NCBI GenBank assembly: GCA_030695565.1
Contig: JAUYRZ010000091.1
Location: 1 to 64,000 of the forward strand
DNA from: Archangium sp.
GTDB taxonomy: Bacteria > Myxococcota > Myxococcia > Myxococcales > Myxococcaceae
DNA: 64,000 nucleotides
Direction of reading: 5' to 3'
Program-made: the position numbers and the translations under genes
The notes under the pieces: generated by a model
What the model saw: the letters and a program-made list of their open reading frames with translations, nothing else
What the model was told of the DNA's origin: nothing
The model's database searches: none
Part shown: positions 33,839 to 42,190 of the stretch, one piece after another
Layout of the letters: each line of letters opens with the position of its first letter
How positions within the stretch are numbered: position 1 is the first letter of the stretch

Positions 33839-34483
33839 TCAGGCAGGCGTCGCCTTGAACATCGGCCCCGCTGAAACCGGGAAGACTGCGCGCCCCGCGG
33901 CCGGGTTCACGAGCAACACGAACGAGATGTACAGCGCGATCGCGATCAGCATGATCGTGGTGATCCCCACGCCCGTGCCCAGCAACTTCCACGAGTCGCT
34001 GCCCGCGGTCGTGAAGTGCCGCGCGATGCGCAAGACGTAGAGCAGGTCGATGTCGACCAGGAAGAAGAACAACAGCTTCGAGAAGAAGCCGAACGCGTAC
34101 GTGAGCACCAGGAAGATGATGATGAACGCCACGTCGACGGAGAGCACGATCGAGCTGTCGACGGCGCGGCCCTGCGACGCCTCATCGAGCACCCACCAGT
34201 TGATCACCCAGTTGAACGAGAACGTGGTGAGCAGCGTGCCGCCCAGGGTGTTCTTGTTCGCCAGCGACATCAGCCCCGCGAGGAACTGGCCGCCTGCTCC
34301 GAACAGCAGGCAGAACAGCGCCGCCGTCTTGAAGAACATCGGCAGCTTCGCCGGATCCGCCGGCAACCAGCCGAACGCGATGGGCACCAGCGCCGCGCAG
34401 CCGATGGAGAGGCCGAGGAGACCAAGCGGCGTGGGTTCTCCGAAAGGAACAGCAGGTGCGTTTGGGGTGGCGGGTGCGCTCAT
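33839..34483 (-). CDS. GPR1/FUN34/YaaH (SatP)-family membrane transporter
   Basis: A 214-residue membrane protein with six predicted helices. The N-terminal EPTPLGLLGLS resembles the NPAPLGL signature of the acetate/succinate transporter family, followed by LLFGAGGQFLAGLM and NTLGGTLLTTFSFNWV, which match the second conserved block. The exact substrate cannot be read from the sequence. It follows the AmpG-like gene on the same strand after a 28-nt gap. Confidence 0.8.
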   Translation of the reverse strand: MSAPATPNAPAVPFGEPTPLGLLGLSIGCAALVPIAFGWLPADPAKLPMFFKTAALFCLLFGAGGQFLAGLMSLANKNTLGGTLLTTFSFNWVINWWVLDEASQGRAVDSSIVLSVDVAFIIIFLVLTYAFGFFSKLLFFFLVDIDLLYVLRIARHFTTAGSDSWKLLGTGVGITTIMLIAIALYISFVLLVNPAAGRAVFPVSAGPMFKATPA

Positions 34484-34511
34484 GGCGCGGCGTCCCTAAC
34501 CCAGAAACATT

Positions 34512-35762
34512 TTACGCGGTAGGGGCCGCCGGCTCGAAGTGCTCGGGCACCTTCGGCACCACCAGCAGGAACAACAACGAGAGCACCACCGACGCAGCGA
34601 AGACCGGTTGGAACCCGACCTTGTCGACGAAGAAGCCGCTGAGCAAACCCGGCGCTGCCTTCCCGATCACTTCGACCGACGCGAGCAGCGTGAAGTGCGT
34701 GGCGCCGATGCGGCGATCCACCGAAGACATCATCAACGCGAACATCGACGTGGTGAGCAGCCCGCCAAAGAAGTGCTCGGCGCAGGTGAGCGGCACGATG
34801 GTGAACTGGGTGGGCAACGCGAAGCCGGCCACCATCGCCCACTGCGCGATCAGCGGCAGCAGCCGCAACGTGCCGGTGAGCATCACCGCGCGGGTCAATC
34901 GCCACCGCGTGGCGATCACTCCACCGAGCACAGAGCCCGCCAGCGAGGCGATCATTCCCCACGAGCCCAGCCACAACGCGACCTCTTCTTTGGGCAGATG
35001 GTGCACCCGCACCATCCACGCGCCAAACATCGCGTCGGCCAGCGTCTCGCCCATTTTGTAAGTCGCAACGGCGAGCAGAAGCCACCGCACCCCAGGCCGC
35101 GCGAGCAGCTGCTTGATGCGCCCCCCGAGCTCACCCCAGCTCACCGCGGCGCTCGCTTCCGAGACACGCGGAGCGGGCTCCTTCGTGAAGAGCACCAGCG
35201 TCATCACCGCCAGGCACAACCCGGCCATGGTGAGAAACAGGGTGCTCCAGCTCCCCTTCGCGAAGAGCCCGACCAGCAAGCCGCCCCCGGTGAGAATGCC
35301 GATCTTGTACCCGACCACCTGCGCTGCGTTGCCACCGCCGAGCTCACGGGGCTCGAGCAAATCCACCGCGAGCCCATCGACCGCGATGTCTTGCGTGGCG
35401 GCGAACAGGTTCATCATCAACACGCACACCAGAAACGGAGTGAGCGTCTCGCGCGACAGCGGGAACAACGACGCCACCACGCACGTGCCTGCGAGCAGCA
35501 GCTGCATGGGGATGATCCACGATTTTCTGCGCCCGAAACGCGCCGACGCGTAGCGATCGACCAGCGGAGCCCACAACATCTTGAGCGCCCACGGGATCGC
35601 CAGCGCGCGGGCCAGCGACACCTCGGTCATCGTGAGGCCGAGCTCCGTCAGGTACAGCGGCAGCGCGTTCGACTGAAAGCCGAACGGCAGGCCCTGCGCG
35701 AAGTACAGCGAAGCGAGCAGGCCGATCTTCCACGGCGCGACGCCGCTCAACCCCACTCTCAC
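34512..35762 (-). CDS. AmpG/PAT1-like major-facilitator transporter
   Basis: A 416-residue protein with about 12 membrane helices. The start (ASLYFAQGLPFGFQSNALPLYL) and the DIAVDGLAVD segment resemble the AmpG family, which in Enterobacteriaceae imports anhydro-muropeptides for cell-wall recycling and beta-lactamase regulation. The conserved loop WAPLVDRYASARFGRRKSW is present. The substrate is inferred from family resemblance. Its start overlaps the end of holB by 4 nt. Confidence 0.87.
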   Translation of the reverse strand: MRVGLSGVAPWKIGLLASLYFAQGLPFGFQSNALPLYLTELGLTMTEVSLARALAIPWALKMLWAPLVDRYASARFGRRKSWIIPMQLLLAGTCVVASLFPLSRETLTPFLVCVLMMNLFAATQDIAVDGLAVDLLEPRELGGGNAAQVVGYKIGILTGGGLLVGLFAKGSWSTLFLTMAGLCLAVMTLVLFTKEPAPRVSEASAAVSWGELGGRIKQLLARPGVRWLLLAVATYKMGETLADAMFGAWMVRVHHLPKEEVALWLGSWGMIASLAGSVLGGVIATRWRLTRAVMLTGTLRLLPLIAQWAMVAGFALPTQFTIVPLTCAEHFFGGLLTTSMFALMMSSVDRRIGATHFTLLASVEVIGKAAPGLLSGFFVDKVGFQPVFAASVVLSLLFLLVVPKVPEHFEPAAPTA

Positions 35763-36790
35763 GCGGTGAACATCTCGATGAACATGCGCTCGAGCTGCAG
35801 CCTGGTCGAGCCGTTGCGCTGGGTGATCGCGTTCTTCGCCTCTTCCAGCAGACCCGCGCGACGCTGCAGTCCGGCCGGCGAGACGCGCGAGGTCGCAGCC
35901 ATCGCCAACGGGGCGAGGTCAGCGTTCACCAGATTCTCAGCGCCGACCTGGGCCAGCGCCACGTCGCGGAACCAGATCTGCAGCACGTCGATGCCCGCCT
36001 CTGCCGTGCCGCGATCTTCCCCCATCACCTCGGCCAACGCGATCCACCCACTCGCATCGTTCGGGGTCAGCTTCTCGAAGGCTTCGATGGTCTCGCGCCG
36101 CTGCTCCAGCGCCTTCGGGTCGAGCGCCAGCGCGCGGGCCATGCTCCCCGCGGCCATCGCCGCGATCTGCCGCGCGAGCCCGTCTTCCACGCCCTTCTTC
36201 GAAGACGTCTTCACCTTGTTGGCGATGAACTCCAGAGGCAACGGGCCAAACGCCGCCTTGGCGCAGCGGCTGCGAATGGTGGGCAGCAGCTTGTCGGGTG
36301 CCGACGAGATGAGGATCAACACCGTGTCGCGCGGCGGCTCTTCCAGCGTCTTGAGCAGCGCGTTCTGCGCCGGCTGATTCATCGCGTGCGCGGTGACGAA
36401 GAGCGCCACCTTGTGCGGCGCTTCCAGGGCTCGGAAGGCGAGGCGCTCCTGCAGCGCACGCACCTGATCGATGCGGATGTCGCGCGAAGGCGTGTTGGTG
36501 AAGTCGCTGCGCCCGGCCAGGCCGCGTTCGACCTGCTCGGCTTCCGGCATCACCCAGGTGACGTCGGGGTGATTGCGGCGCACCACCCGGGTGCAGGCAG
36601 CGCAGGTGCCGCAGCCCACGTACGGCTCGTCGAGACACACCAGCGCCTGCGCGAAGCCCATCGCGGCGAGTTCTTTGCCGACACCATCGGGGCCGTGAAA
36701 CAGCCAGGCGTGGTGCACCTGCTTCTTGCCGAGCGCCGAGGAGAGCGCGTCGACCGCGTGAGCCTGCGACTGAACCTCAGAGAGCGGCAC
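35759..36790 (-). CDS. holB: DNA polymerase III subunit delta'
   Basis: The second clamp-loader subunit. The 343-residue protein has an AAA+ core with a P-loop-like GPDGVGKE, a four-Cys zinc module (CGTCAACTRV with upstream Cys), SAPDKLLPTIRSRC sensor region and the C-terminal helical collar. The P-loop ends in Glu rather than Ser/Thr, so it is probably an inactive ATPase site, as in many delta' proteins. It overlaps the AmpG-like gene downstream and a small membrane-protein gene upstream. Confidence 0.93.
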   Translation of the reverse strand: MPLSEVQSQAHAVDALSSALGKKQVHHAWLFHGPDGVGKELAAMGFAQALVCLDEPYVGCGTCAACTRVVRRNHPDVTWVMPEAEQVERGLAGRSDFTNTPSRDIRIDQVRALQERLAFRALEAPHKVALFVTAHAMNQPAQNALLKTLEEPPRDTVLILISSAPDKLLPTIRSRCAKAAFGPLPLEFIANKVKTSSKKGVEDGLARQIAAMAAGSMARALALDPKALEQRRETIEAFEKLTPNDASGWIALAEVMGEDRGTAEAGIDVLQIWFRDVALAQVGAENLVNADLAPLAMAATSRVSPAGLQRRAGLLEEAKNAITQRNGSTRLQLERMFIEMFTA

Positions 36791-37097
36791 GATCGCCTCC
36801 CGCCCAGCGGTACGTGATGTGTTTGACCTTCTCGAGCTGCGGCGTTCCCGGGGGCGCTTCGTTCACCAGCACCTGGCCTGACTGGATCAAGTCGTTGAGC
36901 GCCAGCACCACCCGGCCCCGGCCCATGAAGGTGTTCATCCCCACCCGTTCGGCCAGACCGTGCAGCGTCTGGGGCCCATGCGCACGCAGCGCGGGCTCGA
37001 GCTGGGTCGCCACCTTCTTGTTCCGGCGGCTCTGCAACCAGAACGAGATGCCGATGCCGACGGCGGCCGCGAGCCCGGGCATGAAGTAGTCAGCCAT
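36777..37097 (-). CDS. Small membrane-anchored winged-helix-like protein
   Basis: A 106-residue protein with one N-terminal membrane helix (FMPGLAAAVGIGISFWL) and a cytoplasmic part with GPQTLHGLAERVGMNTFMGRGRVVLALNDLIQSGQV, which has the helix and turn spacing of a winged-helix fold. It starts at an ATG and overlaps the 5' end of holB by 14 nt, so it may be expressed with it. The function is unknown. Confidence 0.68.
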   Translation of the reverse strand: MADYFMPGLAAAVGIGISFWLQSRRNKKVATQLEPALRAHGPQTLHGLAERVGMNTFMGRGRVVLALNDLIQSGQVLVNEAPPGTPQLEKVKHITYRWAGGDRAAL

Positions 37098-37117
37098 GGG
37101 CGCCGCGTACCACAACC

Positions 37118-37145
37118 GTGACCGCGCTCGGGGTTCCGGTAAGGT
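37118..37145 (+). promoter_or_regulatory. Candidate sigma-70 promoter of the MscS-cNMP gene
   Basis: -35 GTGACC (37118-37123), a 16-nt spacer, and -10 TAAGGT (37140-37145). The ATG at 37155 is 9 nt after the -10, so the leader is only a few nt. Confidence 0.42.
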
Positions 37146-37154
37146 CGGGGGCCG

Positions 37155-38618
37155 ATGACGTTCCTGCAGGGAAACCTCGCGTTGGTGCTGGGCGTCATCG
37201 CCTTCATCGGCGCCTTCCTCACCACGCGACTCACCCAGGACGAGCGGTTCAAGGCCGACACGATCGGCGCGGTGCGTTGGCTGGGGCTCTTCATCGTGCT
37301 CCGGCTGAACACCTTCTGGTTGGAGGAGACCCTCCCCGACGAGTGGCACGAGTATCCGCACACCGCGTGGATGCTGGCGCTCGCCTTCGGGGTGGCCCGG
37401 TTCTGCGTGTCGTTCGCCTTGTGGCTGCGAAGCCGCTTCAGCTCGAGGGTGACGGCGAAGATCCACCGTGACGTGCTCGATTTCGTCATCTACGTGGTCA
37501 TCGCGATCCCCATCCTCAAGACGCAGCTCAAGCTCGACGTCACCACGATGCTGGGCACCTCCGCGGTGCTTTCGCTGGTGCTGGGCTTCGCGCTGCAAGA
37601 CACGCTGGGAAATCTGTTCTCCGGCTTGTCGTTGCAGCTCGAGTCGCCTTTCGAGGTGGGCGACTTCATTCGCGTCGGCGAACAGGAAGGCCGAGTGGTG
37701 CAGATCGCATGGCGCTCCACGCGCATCGAGACCCTGCTCCACGAGGCCATCACCCTCCCCAACTCGCTCATCGCGAAGGAGAAGGTCACCAACTACACGC
37801 GTGGCGGCTTACCGATGGCCATCGATCTGGAGTTCGGCGCCAGCTACTCAGCGCCGCCCAACTTCGTGAAGGCGGAAGTGATGGAGGCGCTGCGTGAGTC
37901 TCCGTTGGTGCTCAACGATCCAGCGCCCTGGGTCGGGGTCTCGAACTTCGGCGAGTCGTCGATCACCTACAAGGCGCGCATCTTCCTCTCGGACTACGCC
38001 GCCGTGCCGCACGTGACCGACGAGGTGATGGGCCGGCTCTGGTATCGCTTCGGCCGCACCGGCATCGAGATCCCCTTCCCGCAGCAGGTGGTGCACTTTC
38101 GCACCGAAGCGAAGAACAAGGCCGACCCTGATCTCGAACTGCTGAGCAATCACCCGCTCTTCCAGCCCTTCCCGGTGGAAGAAGCCGTGGGCCTTTCGCG
38201 CTCGGCGCTCGAGCGGAAGTTCGGCGTGGGTGAAGAGATCATCACCGAAGGCCGCTCGGGCAGTTCGTTCTACGTGGTGGTGTCCGGCAAGCTCTCGGTG
38301 CGCGTGGGAACGCCGCCCAAAGAGATCGCCGTGTTCGAGCGCGGCGCCGCCTTCGGAGAGATGTCGTTGCTGACCGGTGAACCGCGCACCGCCACGGTGG
38401 TCGCGATGGAAGACTGCACGCTGCTGGAGCTGGGCCGCGAGGTCTTCGCCCGTCACCTCGAAGCGCACCCCGAACGTCTGGCCCAGCTCGCCTCGATGAT
38501 CGAAGAGCGCAAGGCAGGGCTCGCGGCGGCCTTCATGGCCAACAACGCCGGGAAAGCCCCCGTGCCTGGCAAGGCGCTCGATCGGCTCCGCGAGATCTTC
38601 CGCCTCCGCGCGCCGTGA
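37155..38618 (+). CDS. MscS-type channel with a cyclic-nucleotide-binding domain
   Basis: A 487-residue inner-membrane protein. Helices near 1-120 lead to the MscS pore helix (LGTSAVLSLVLGFALQDTLGNLFSGL) and the beta domain (FEVGDFIRVGEQEGRVVQIAWRSTRI). The C-terminus (about 340-470) is a cNMP-binding domain with the phosphate-binding cassette region (GEMSLLTGEPRTATVVA). Channels with this layout (bCNG type) are gated or tuned by cyclic nucleotides. It could release solutes under osmotic stress or respond to cAMP/cGMP. The protein should be active at the inner membrane. Confidence 0.93.
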   Translation: MTFLQGNLALVLGVIAFIGAFLTTRLTQDERFKADTIGAVRWLGLFIVLRLNTFWLEETLPDEWHEYPHTAWMLALAFGVARFCVSFALWLRSRFSSRVTAKIHRDVLDFVIYVVIAIPILKTQLKLDVTTMLGTSAVLSLVLGFALQDTLGNLFSGLSLQLESPFEVGDFIRVGEQEGRVVQIAWRSTRIETLLHEAITLPNSLIAKEKVTNYTRGGLPMAIDLEFGASYSAPPNFVKAEVMEALRESPLVLNDPAPWVGVSNFGESSITYKARIFLSDYAAVPHVTDEVMGRLWYRFGRTGIEIPFPQQVVHFRTEAKNKADPDLELLSNHPLFQPFPVEEAVGLSRSALERKFGVGEEIITEGRSGSSFYVVVSGKLSVRVGTPPKEIAVFERGAAFGEMSLLTGEPRTATVVAMEDCTLLELGREVFARHLEAHPERLAQLASMIEERKAGLAAAFMANNAGKAPVPGKALDRLREIFRLRAP

Positions 38619-38631
38619 TTGCGGCCACCGC

Positions 38632-39477
38632 TCAGCGCTTCGAGCCGATGCTGCACTCGGACTTCAGGGCGCACTGCTGGCAGTTCGTCTTGATTGGTCT
38701 CGCGGGACACGCGCCGCTCATGCCGTAGTGACAGAGCGCGAAGTCGTAGCGAACGGGGTCGGCTGGGTCGAGCAGCCGCAGTGAAGCGGTCACCTCTTCC
38801 GCGGTCTTCCAGCCGATGGTGCTGCGTTTGGTGAGGCCCAGCCACTGCGAGATCCGCATCACGTGCGTATCGAGCGGGATCACCAGCTCAGCCGGCGAGA
38901 TCTGCTTCCACACGCCGAAGTCGATCGGGTCGGGTCCGCGCACCATCCAGCGCAGGTAGAGGTTCAGCCGTTTCGCTGCGCCCGCCTCAGCGAAGGGCAG
39001 CAGGTGGTGCAGCCCGCGAATGGGTCCCAGCTTCTTGACGATCTGCGCCTCGGGAGCCGCCGCCCGAAGCCCCTTGGCGAAACGAGCGAGCGTGGTCTGC
39101 CACGACCCATCACGGCCTGCGATGAATGCACCCTCGAGCGAGCCGTGCTGGTCGAGCGTTCGGCCCATGCCCAGCAGCAGCACCGCCACATCCGACGGAA
39201 GGTTGAAGCGGTACACGAAACCGTCGAGCAGCGTCTTGGCACCCGCCACGTCGAGCGCAGCCAACGCACGCGCGGGCTTCGGGCCCAGGCCGTCGAGGAT
39301 CGACGCGATCTTCGGCTTGAAGAGATCAGCCCGCCCGTATGCGAGAGAGGCCGACAACAGCGCCACCGTCTCGATGTCGCGCGGATCGGTGTAGCGGTGC
39401 GGGAACTCTACCGGATCCGCCTTTATCCTCGCGGGCCACGGCCTCGACTCCACGAAGGCGTCGAGCAACGAGCGCAA
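38632..39477 (-). CDS. TIGR02757/DUF2400-family protein
   Basis: A 281-residue protein of a conserved family of unknown function related to HhH-GPD DNA glycosylases. The N-terminal region (TDPRDIETVALLSASLAYGRADLF) and VIPLDTHVMRISQWLGL match the family, and the C-terminal Cys motif (CHYGMSGACP, then CQQCALKSEC) resembles an iron-sulfur cluster of the endonuclease III type. The start chosen is a TTG. A DNA-repair or nucleic-acid-binding role is plausible but not shown. Confidence 0.82.
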   Translation of the reverse strand: MRSLLDAFVESRPWPARIKADPVEFPHRYTDPRDIETVALLSASLAYGRADLFKPKIASILDGLGPKPARALAALDVAGAKTLLDGFVYRFNLPSDVAVLLLGMGRTLDQHGSLEGAFIAGRDGSWQTTLARFAKGLRAAAPEAQIVKKLGPIRGLHHLLPFAEAGAAKRLNLYLRWMVRGPDPIDFGVWKQISPAELVIPLDTHVMRISQWLGLTKRSTIGWKTAEEVTASLRLLDPADPVRYDFALCHYGMSGACPARPIKTNCQQCALKSECSIGSKR

Positions 39478-39497
39478 CCGCGTGATGCGTTGTTCTT

Positions 39498-40034
39498 TCA
39501 GCGCAGCATCTCTCTGACGGCGTGTTCGAGCTCAGGAACGATCAGCTTCGTCACCGCCAACTCGACCGCCTTCGGGCTGCCCGGCACCACGAACACCAGG
39601 GCGCCGTGAATCACCCCGGCCGTCGCGCGCGAGAGCCACGCCTTGGTCCCGATCTCCTGAAACGAGAGCGACCGGAACAGCTCACCGAAGCCATCGAGCT
39701 GCTTGTCGAACTTCGCCTCGAGCGTCTCCACCGTCACGTCACGGCGGCCCACACCCGTACCGCCGGTGAAGATCACACAGCGCGCGCCATGTTCGAGGGC
39801 GTGCTCCAGCGCGTGAACGATCGCGGCCGGCTCGTCTTTCACCAGCTCAGAGCCGAGCAGGGTGTGCCCCGCGGCGATGAGCAGCTTCTTCGCCACCGGC
39901 CCGCCTTCATCGGTCGCGGCAGTGCGGCTGTCGGAGCAGGTGATCACCCAGCACCCGACCGCGCTCTGGGCATGGCCGTGGTGATGGTGGTGATCGTGAT
40001 CGGCGTGATGGTGGTCGTGACCTTCGTGAGCCAT
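39498..40034 (-). CDS. moaB: MoaB/MogA-family molybdenum cofactor protein with a His-rich N-terminus
   Basis: The core (residues about 25-178) belongs to the MoaB/MogA family, which adenylates molybdopterin in molybdenum cofactor synthesis: VITCSDSRTAATDEGGP, then FTGGTGVGRRDVTVE and IVFVVPGSPKAVELA. The first 22 residues are mostly His and Asp (HEGHDHHHADHD, HHHHHGHAQ), a metal-binding-type extension that is not part of the family. It follows a Rieske gene and precedes DUF2400 on the same strand. No other moa gene is visible. Confidence 0.88.
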   Translation of the reverse strand: MAHEGHDHHHADHDHHHHHGHAQSAVGCWVITCSDSRTAATDEGGPVAKKLLIAAGHTLLGSELVKDEPAAIVHALEHALEHGARCVIFTGGTGVGRRDVTVETLEAKFDKQLDGFGELFRSLSFQEIGTKAWLSRATAGVIHGALVFVVPGSPKAVELAVTKLIVPELEHAVREMLR

Positions 40035-40037
40035 GGG

Positions 40038-40355
40038 CTACTCCGTGGGGAAATCGACGACGACGAGCTGCCCGTCTTCGACCTGCGTGGGATATGCGGG
40101 CTGATCGTCTGCGATGCCAGGCGAAGTGACGTTCTTGCCGGTGTCGAGATCGAAGCCGACCTCGTGGCAGGGGCAAATCACCAGGTTCTTCTCGAGGTGC
40201 CCGCCCGACAGGAGGCAGCCCGCGTGGTTGCACCAGTCATCGAGCGCCTTGAACTTGCCGGCCACACACGCCACCAGCACGTTCCGCTTTCCGACGGCAT
40301 AACCCCGCAGCTCACCTTCCTTCAGGTCGGCCGGGCCCAGCTTGATTCGTGTCAC
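40038..40355 (-). CDS. Rieske [2Fe-2S] ferredoxin-like protein
   Basis: A 105-residue soluble protein with both Rieske boxes: CNHAGC (Cys-X-His) and CPCHEVGFD (Cys-X2-His type). These bind a [2Fe-2S] cluster. The length fits a stand-alone Rieske ferredoxin of the biphenyl/toluene-dioxygenase or nitrite-reductase small-subunit type. It is followed by moaB after 3 nt, so the two may be co-expressed. The partner is unknown. Confidence 0.93.
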   Translation of the reverse strand: MTRIKLGPADLKEGELRGYAVGKRNVLVACVAGKFKALDDWCNHAGCLLSGGHLEKNLVICPCHEVGFDLDTGKNVTSPGIADDQPAYPTQVEDGQLVVVDFPTE

Positions 40356-40382
40356 GGCACTCCACCTAACCCAAATTCATCG

Positions 40383-40388
40383 TTATGA
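40383..40388 (+). promoter_or_regulatory. Candidate -10 element of polX (TTATGA)
   Basis: TTATGA lies 7 nt before the ATG at 40396 with no Shine-Dalgarno sequence, matching the near-leaderless layout seen elsewhere in the window. Confidence 0.3.
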
Positions 40389-40395
40389 GACCCCC

Positions 40396-42186
40396 ATGAC
40401 GCCTGTGGACAAGAGCGTGGTGGTGAAGGCGCTGAAAGACATGAGCGCGTACCTGCAGCTCAAGGGCGAGAACTCGTTCAAGACGCGCGCGTACGATCTC
40501 GCCGCCGAGCGCATCGCCGGCCTGACCGAAGACCTCCAGGCCCTGGTCGAACAGAAGCGCCTCACCTCCCTGCCCAACATCGGAGAGAGCATCGGCGCGA
40601 AGATCAGCGATCTGGTGCTCACCGGAAAGATGAGCGCGCTGGAGGAGCTCAAGGCGCTGTGGCCGCCGCGCATCATGGAGTTGATGCAGGTGCAGGACCT
40701 CGGCCCCAAGAAGGCCAAGGCGCTCTTCGAGCTCCTCGGCGTCGGCTCGATCGACGATCTCGAGAAGGCCTGTAACGATCACCGCGTTCGCGACTTGAAA
40801 GGCTTCGGCCAGAAGACCGAAGACAAGCTGCTCGCCGGTATCGCGCTGGCCCGCCGCTCGATGGGCGCTGGCGGCCGCAAGTCACTGGGCGGCGTCGAGG
40901 CGCAGGCCAACGCCCTGCTCGCCTGGGTGAAGAGCGCTCCCGGAGTCATCCGCGCGAGTCTCGGTGGCTCCGTGCGCCGACGCCGCGAGACGGTGGCAGA
41001 CGTCGACATCATCGCCAGCGCCGCGGATCCCGCGCCCGTCTTCGAACACTTCGGCAAGTTTCCCCAGGTCGCCGAACACATGAGCTCGGGCGAATCGAAG
41101 GCCTCCGTGCGCCTGATGATCACCGATCTCCAGGTCGACTTGCGCGTCTTGCCCGACGAAGACTTCGCCTCGGCGCTGCACCACTTCACGGGCTCGAAGG
41201 CGCACCACATTCGCCTGCGCGGCATCGCCAACGACAAGGGGCTGACCATCTCCGAGTGGGGCGTCTTCCGCATGGGTGCAGACCCGGCCGTGCAGAAGAA
41301 GGGCACCGCAAAACACGAAGGCGCGCAGGAGAAGCTCCCCATCAAGGACGAGGCCGAGCTCTACGCGCTGCTGGGCATGCAGTACGTACCGCCCGAGCTC
41401 CGCGAAGATTGGGGCGAGATCGAAGCGTCGATCGCGCACACGCTCCCGGAAGACCTGATCACCGCCGACGACATCTGCGGCAACGTGCACATGCACACCG
41501 TGTGGAGCGACGGCAAAGACACCCTCGAGGCGATGGTGCGGGCCGCGAAAGAGCTCGGCTACAAGTACGTCACCGTCACCGAACACTCGCAGACCTCGAA
41601 CTACGCCGGCGGCCTCTCGCTCGAGCGGCTCAAGGCCCAGTGGGGCGAGATCGAGCAGGTGCAGGAAAAGTTTCCCGAGGTGAAGCTGCTCAAGGGCATC
41701 GAGAGCGACATCCTGGAAGACGGCTCGCTCGACTACCCCGACTCCGTGCTGGAGCAGCTCGACGTGGTGATCGGCTCCATTCACCAGCGCTACTCGCAAG
41801 ACGAAGCCGCGATGACGAAGCGCGTGCTCAACGCCTTCGACAACCCCTACCTGCACGTGTGGGGACACCCGACGGGCCGCTTGCTGCTCAAACGAGATCC
41901 AGCCCCCATGCGAATGGAGGAGATCCTCGACAAGGCGGCGAAGAAGGGCATCACCATCGAGATCAACGGCTGCCCCGATCGCATGGACCTCGCCGCGGAG
42001 AACGTGCGCAAGGCCCTCGAGCGGGGGCTCAAGCTGGTGGTGAGCACCGACGCCCACTCGGTGGGCGAGCTCAAGTCACACCTGCCCTACGCCATCGCCT
42101 CTGCCCGCCGGGGTTGGGTCAGGAAGAGCGACGTGCTCAACACCAGAGACGTGAAGGGCTTCCGCGAGGGGCTGGTTCGGCGCTGA
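40396..42186 (+). CDS. polX: DNA polymerase X family (PolX) with PHP domain
   Basis: A 596-residue repair polymerase. The N-terminal Pol-beta-like part has two helix-hairpin-helix regions (LPNIGESIGAKI, VQDLGPKKAKALFEL) and the nucleotidyltransferase GSVRRRRETVADVDI with the catalytic acidic pair. A PHP phosphoesterase domain follows (NVHMHTVWSDGKDTLE, TVTEHSQTS, GIESDILEDG, STDAHSVGEL), which can supply 3'-5' exonuclease or AP-site activity. It should work in base excision repair. The family length is about 570 residues. The gene is convergent with the nuclease gene, 4 nt apart. Confidence 0.95.
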   Translation: MTPVDKSVVVKALKDMSAYLQLKGENSFKTRAYDLAAERIAGLTEDLQALVEQKRLTSLPNIGESIGAKISDLVLTGKMSALEELKALWPPRIMELMQVQDLGPKKAKALFELLGVGSIDDLEKACNDHRVRDLKGFGQKTEDKLLAGIALARRSMGAGGRKSLGGVEAQANALLAWVKSAPGVIRASLGGSVRRRRETVADVDIIASAADPAPVFEHFGKFPQVAEHMSSGESKASVRLMITDLQVDLRVLPDEDFASALHHFTGSKAHHIRLRGIANDKGLTISEWGVFRMGADPAVQKKGTAKHEGAQEKLPIKDEAELYALLGMQYVPPELREDWGEIEASIAHTLPEDLITADDICGNVHMHTVWSDGKDTLEAMVRAAKELGYKYVTVTEHSQTSNYAGGLSLERLKAQWGEIEQVQEKFPEVKLLKGIESDILEDGSLDYPDSVLEQLDVVIGSIHQRYSQDEAAMTKRVLNAFDNPYLHVWGHPTGRLLLKRDPAPMRMEEILDKAAKKGITIEINGCPDRMDLAAENVRKALERGLKLVVSTDAHSVGELKSHLPYAIASARRGWVRKSDVLNTRDVKGFREGLVRR

Positions 42187-42190
42187 ACGA

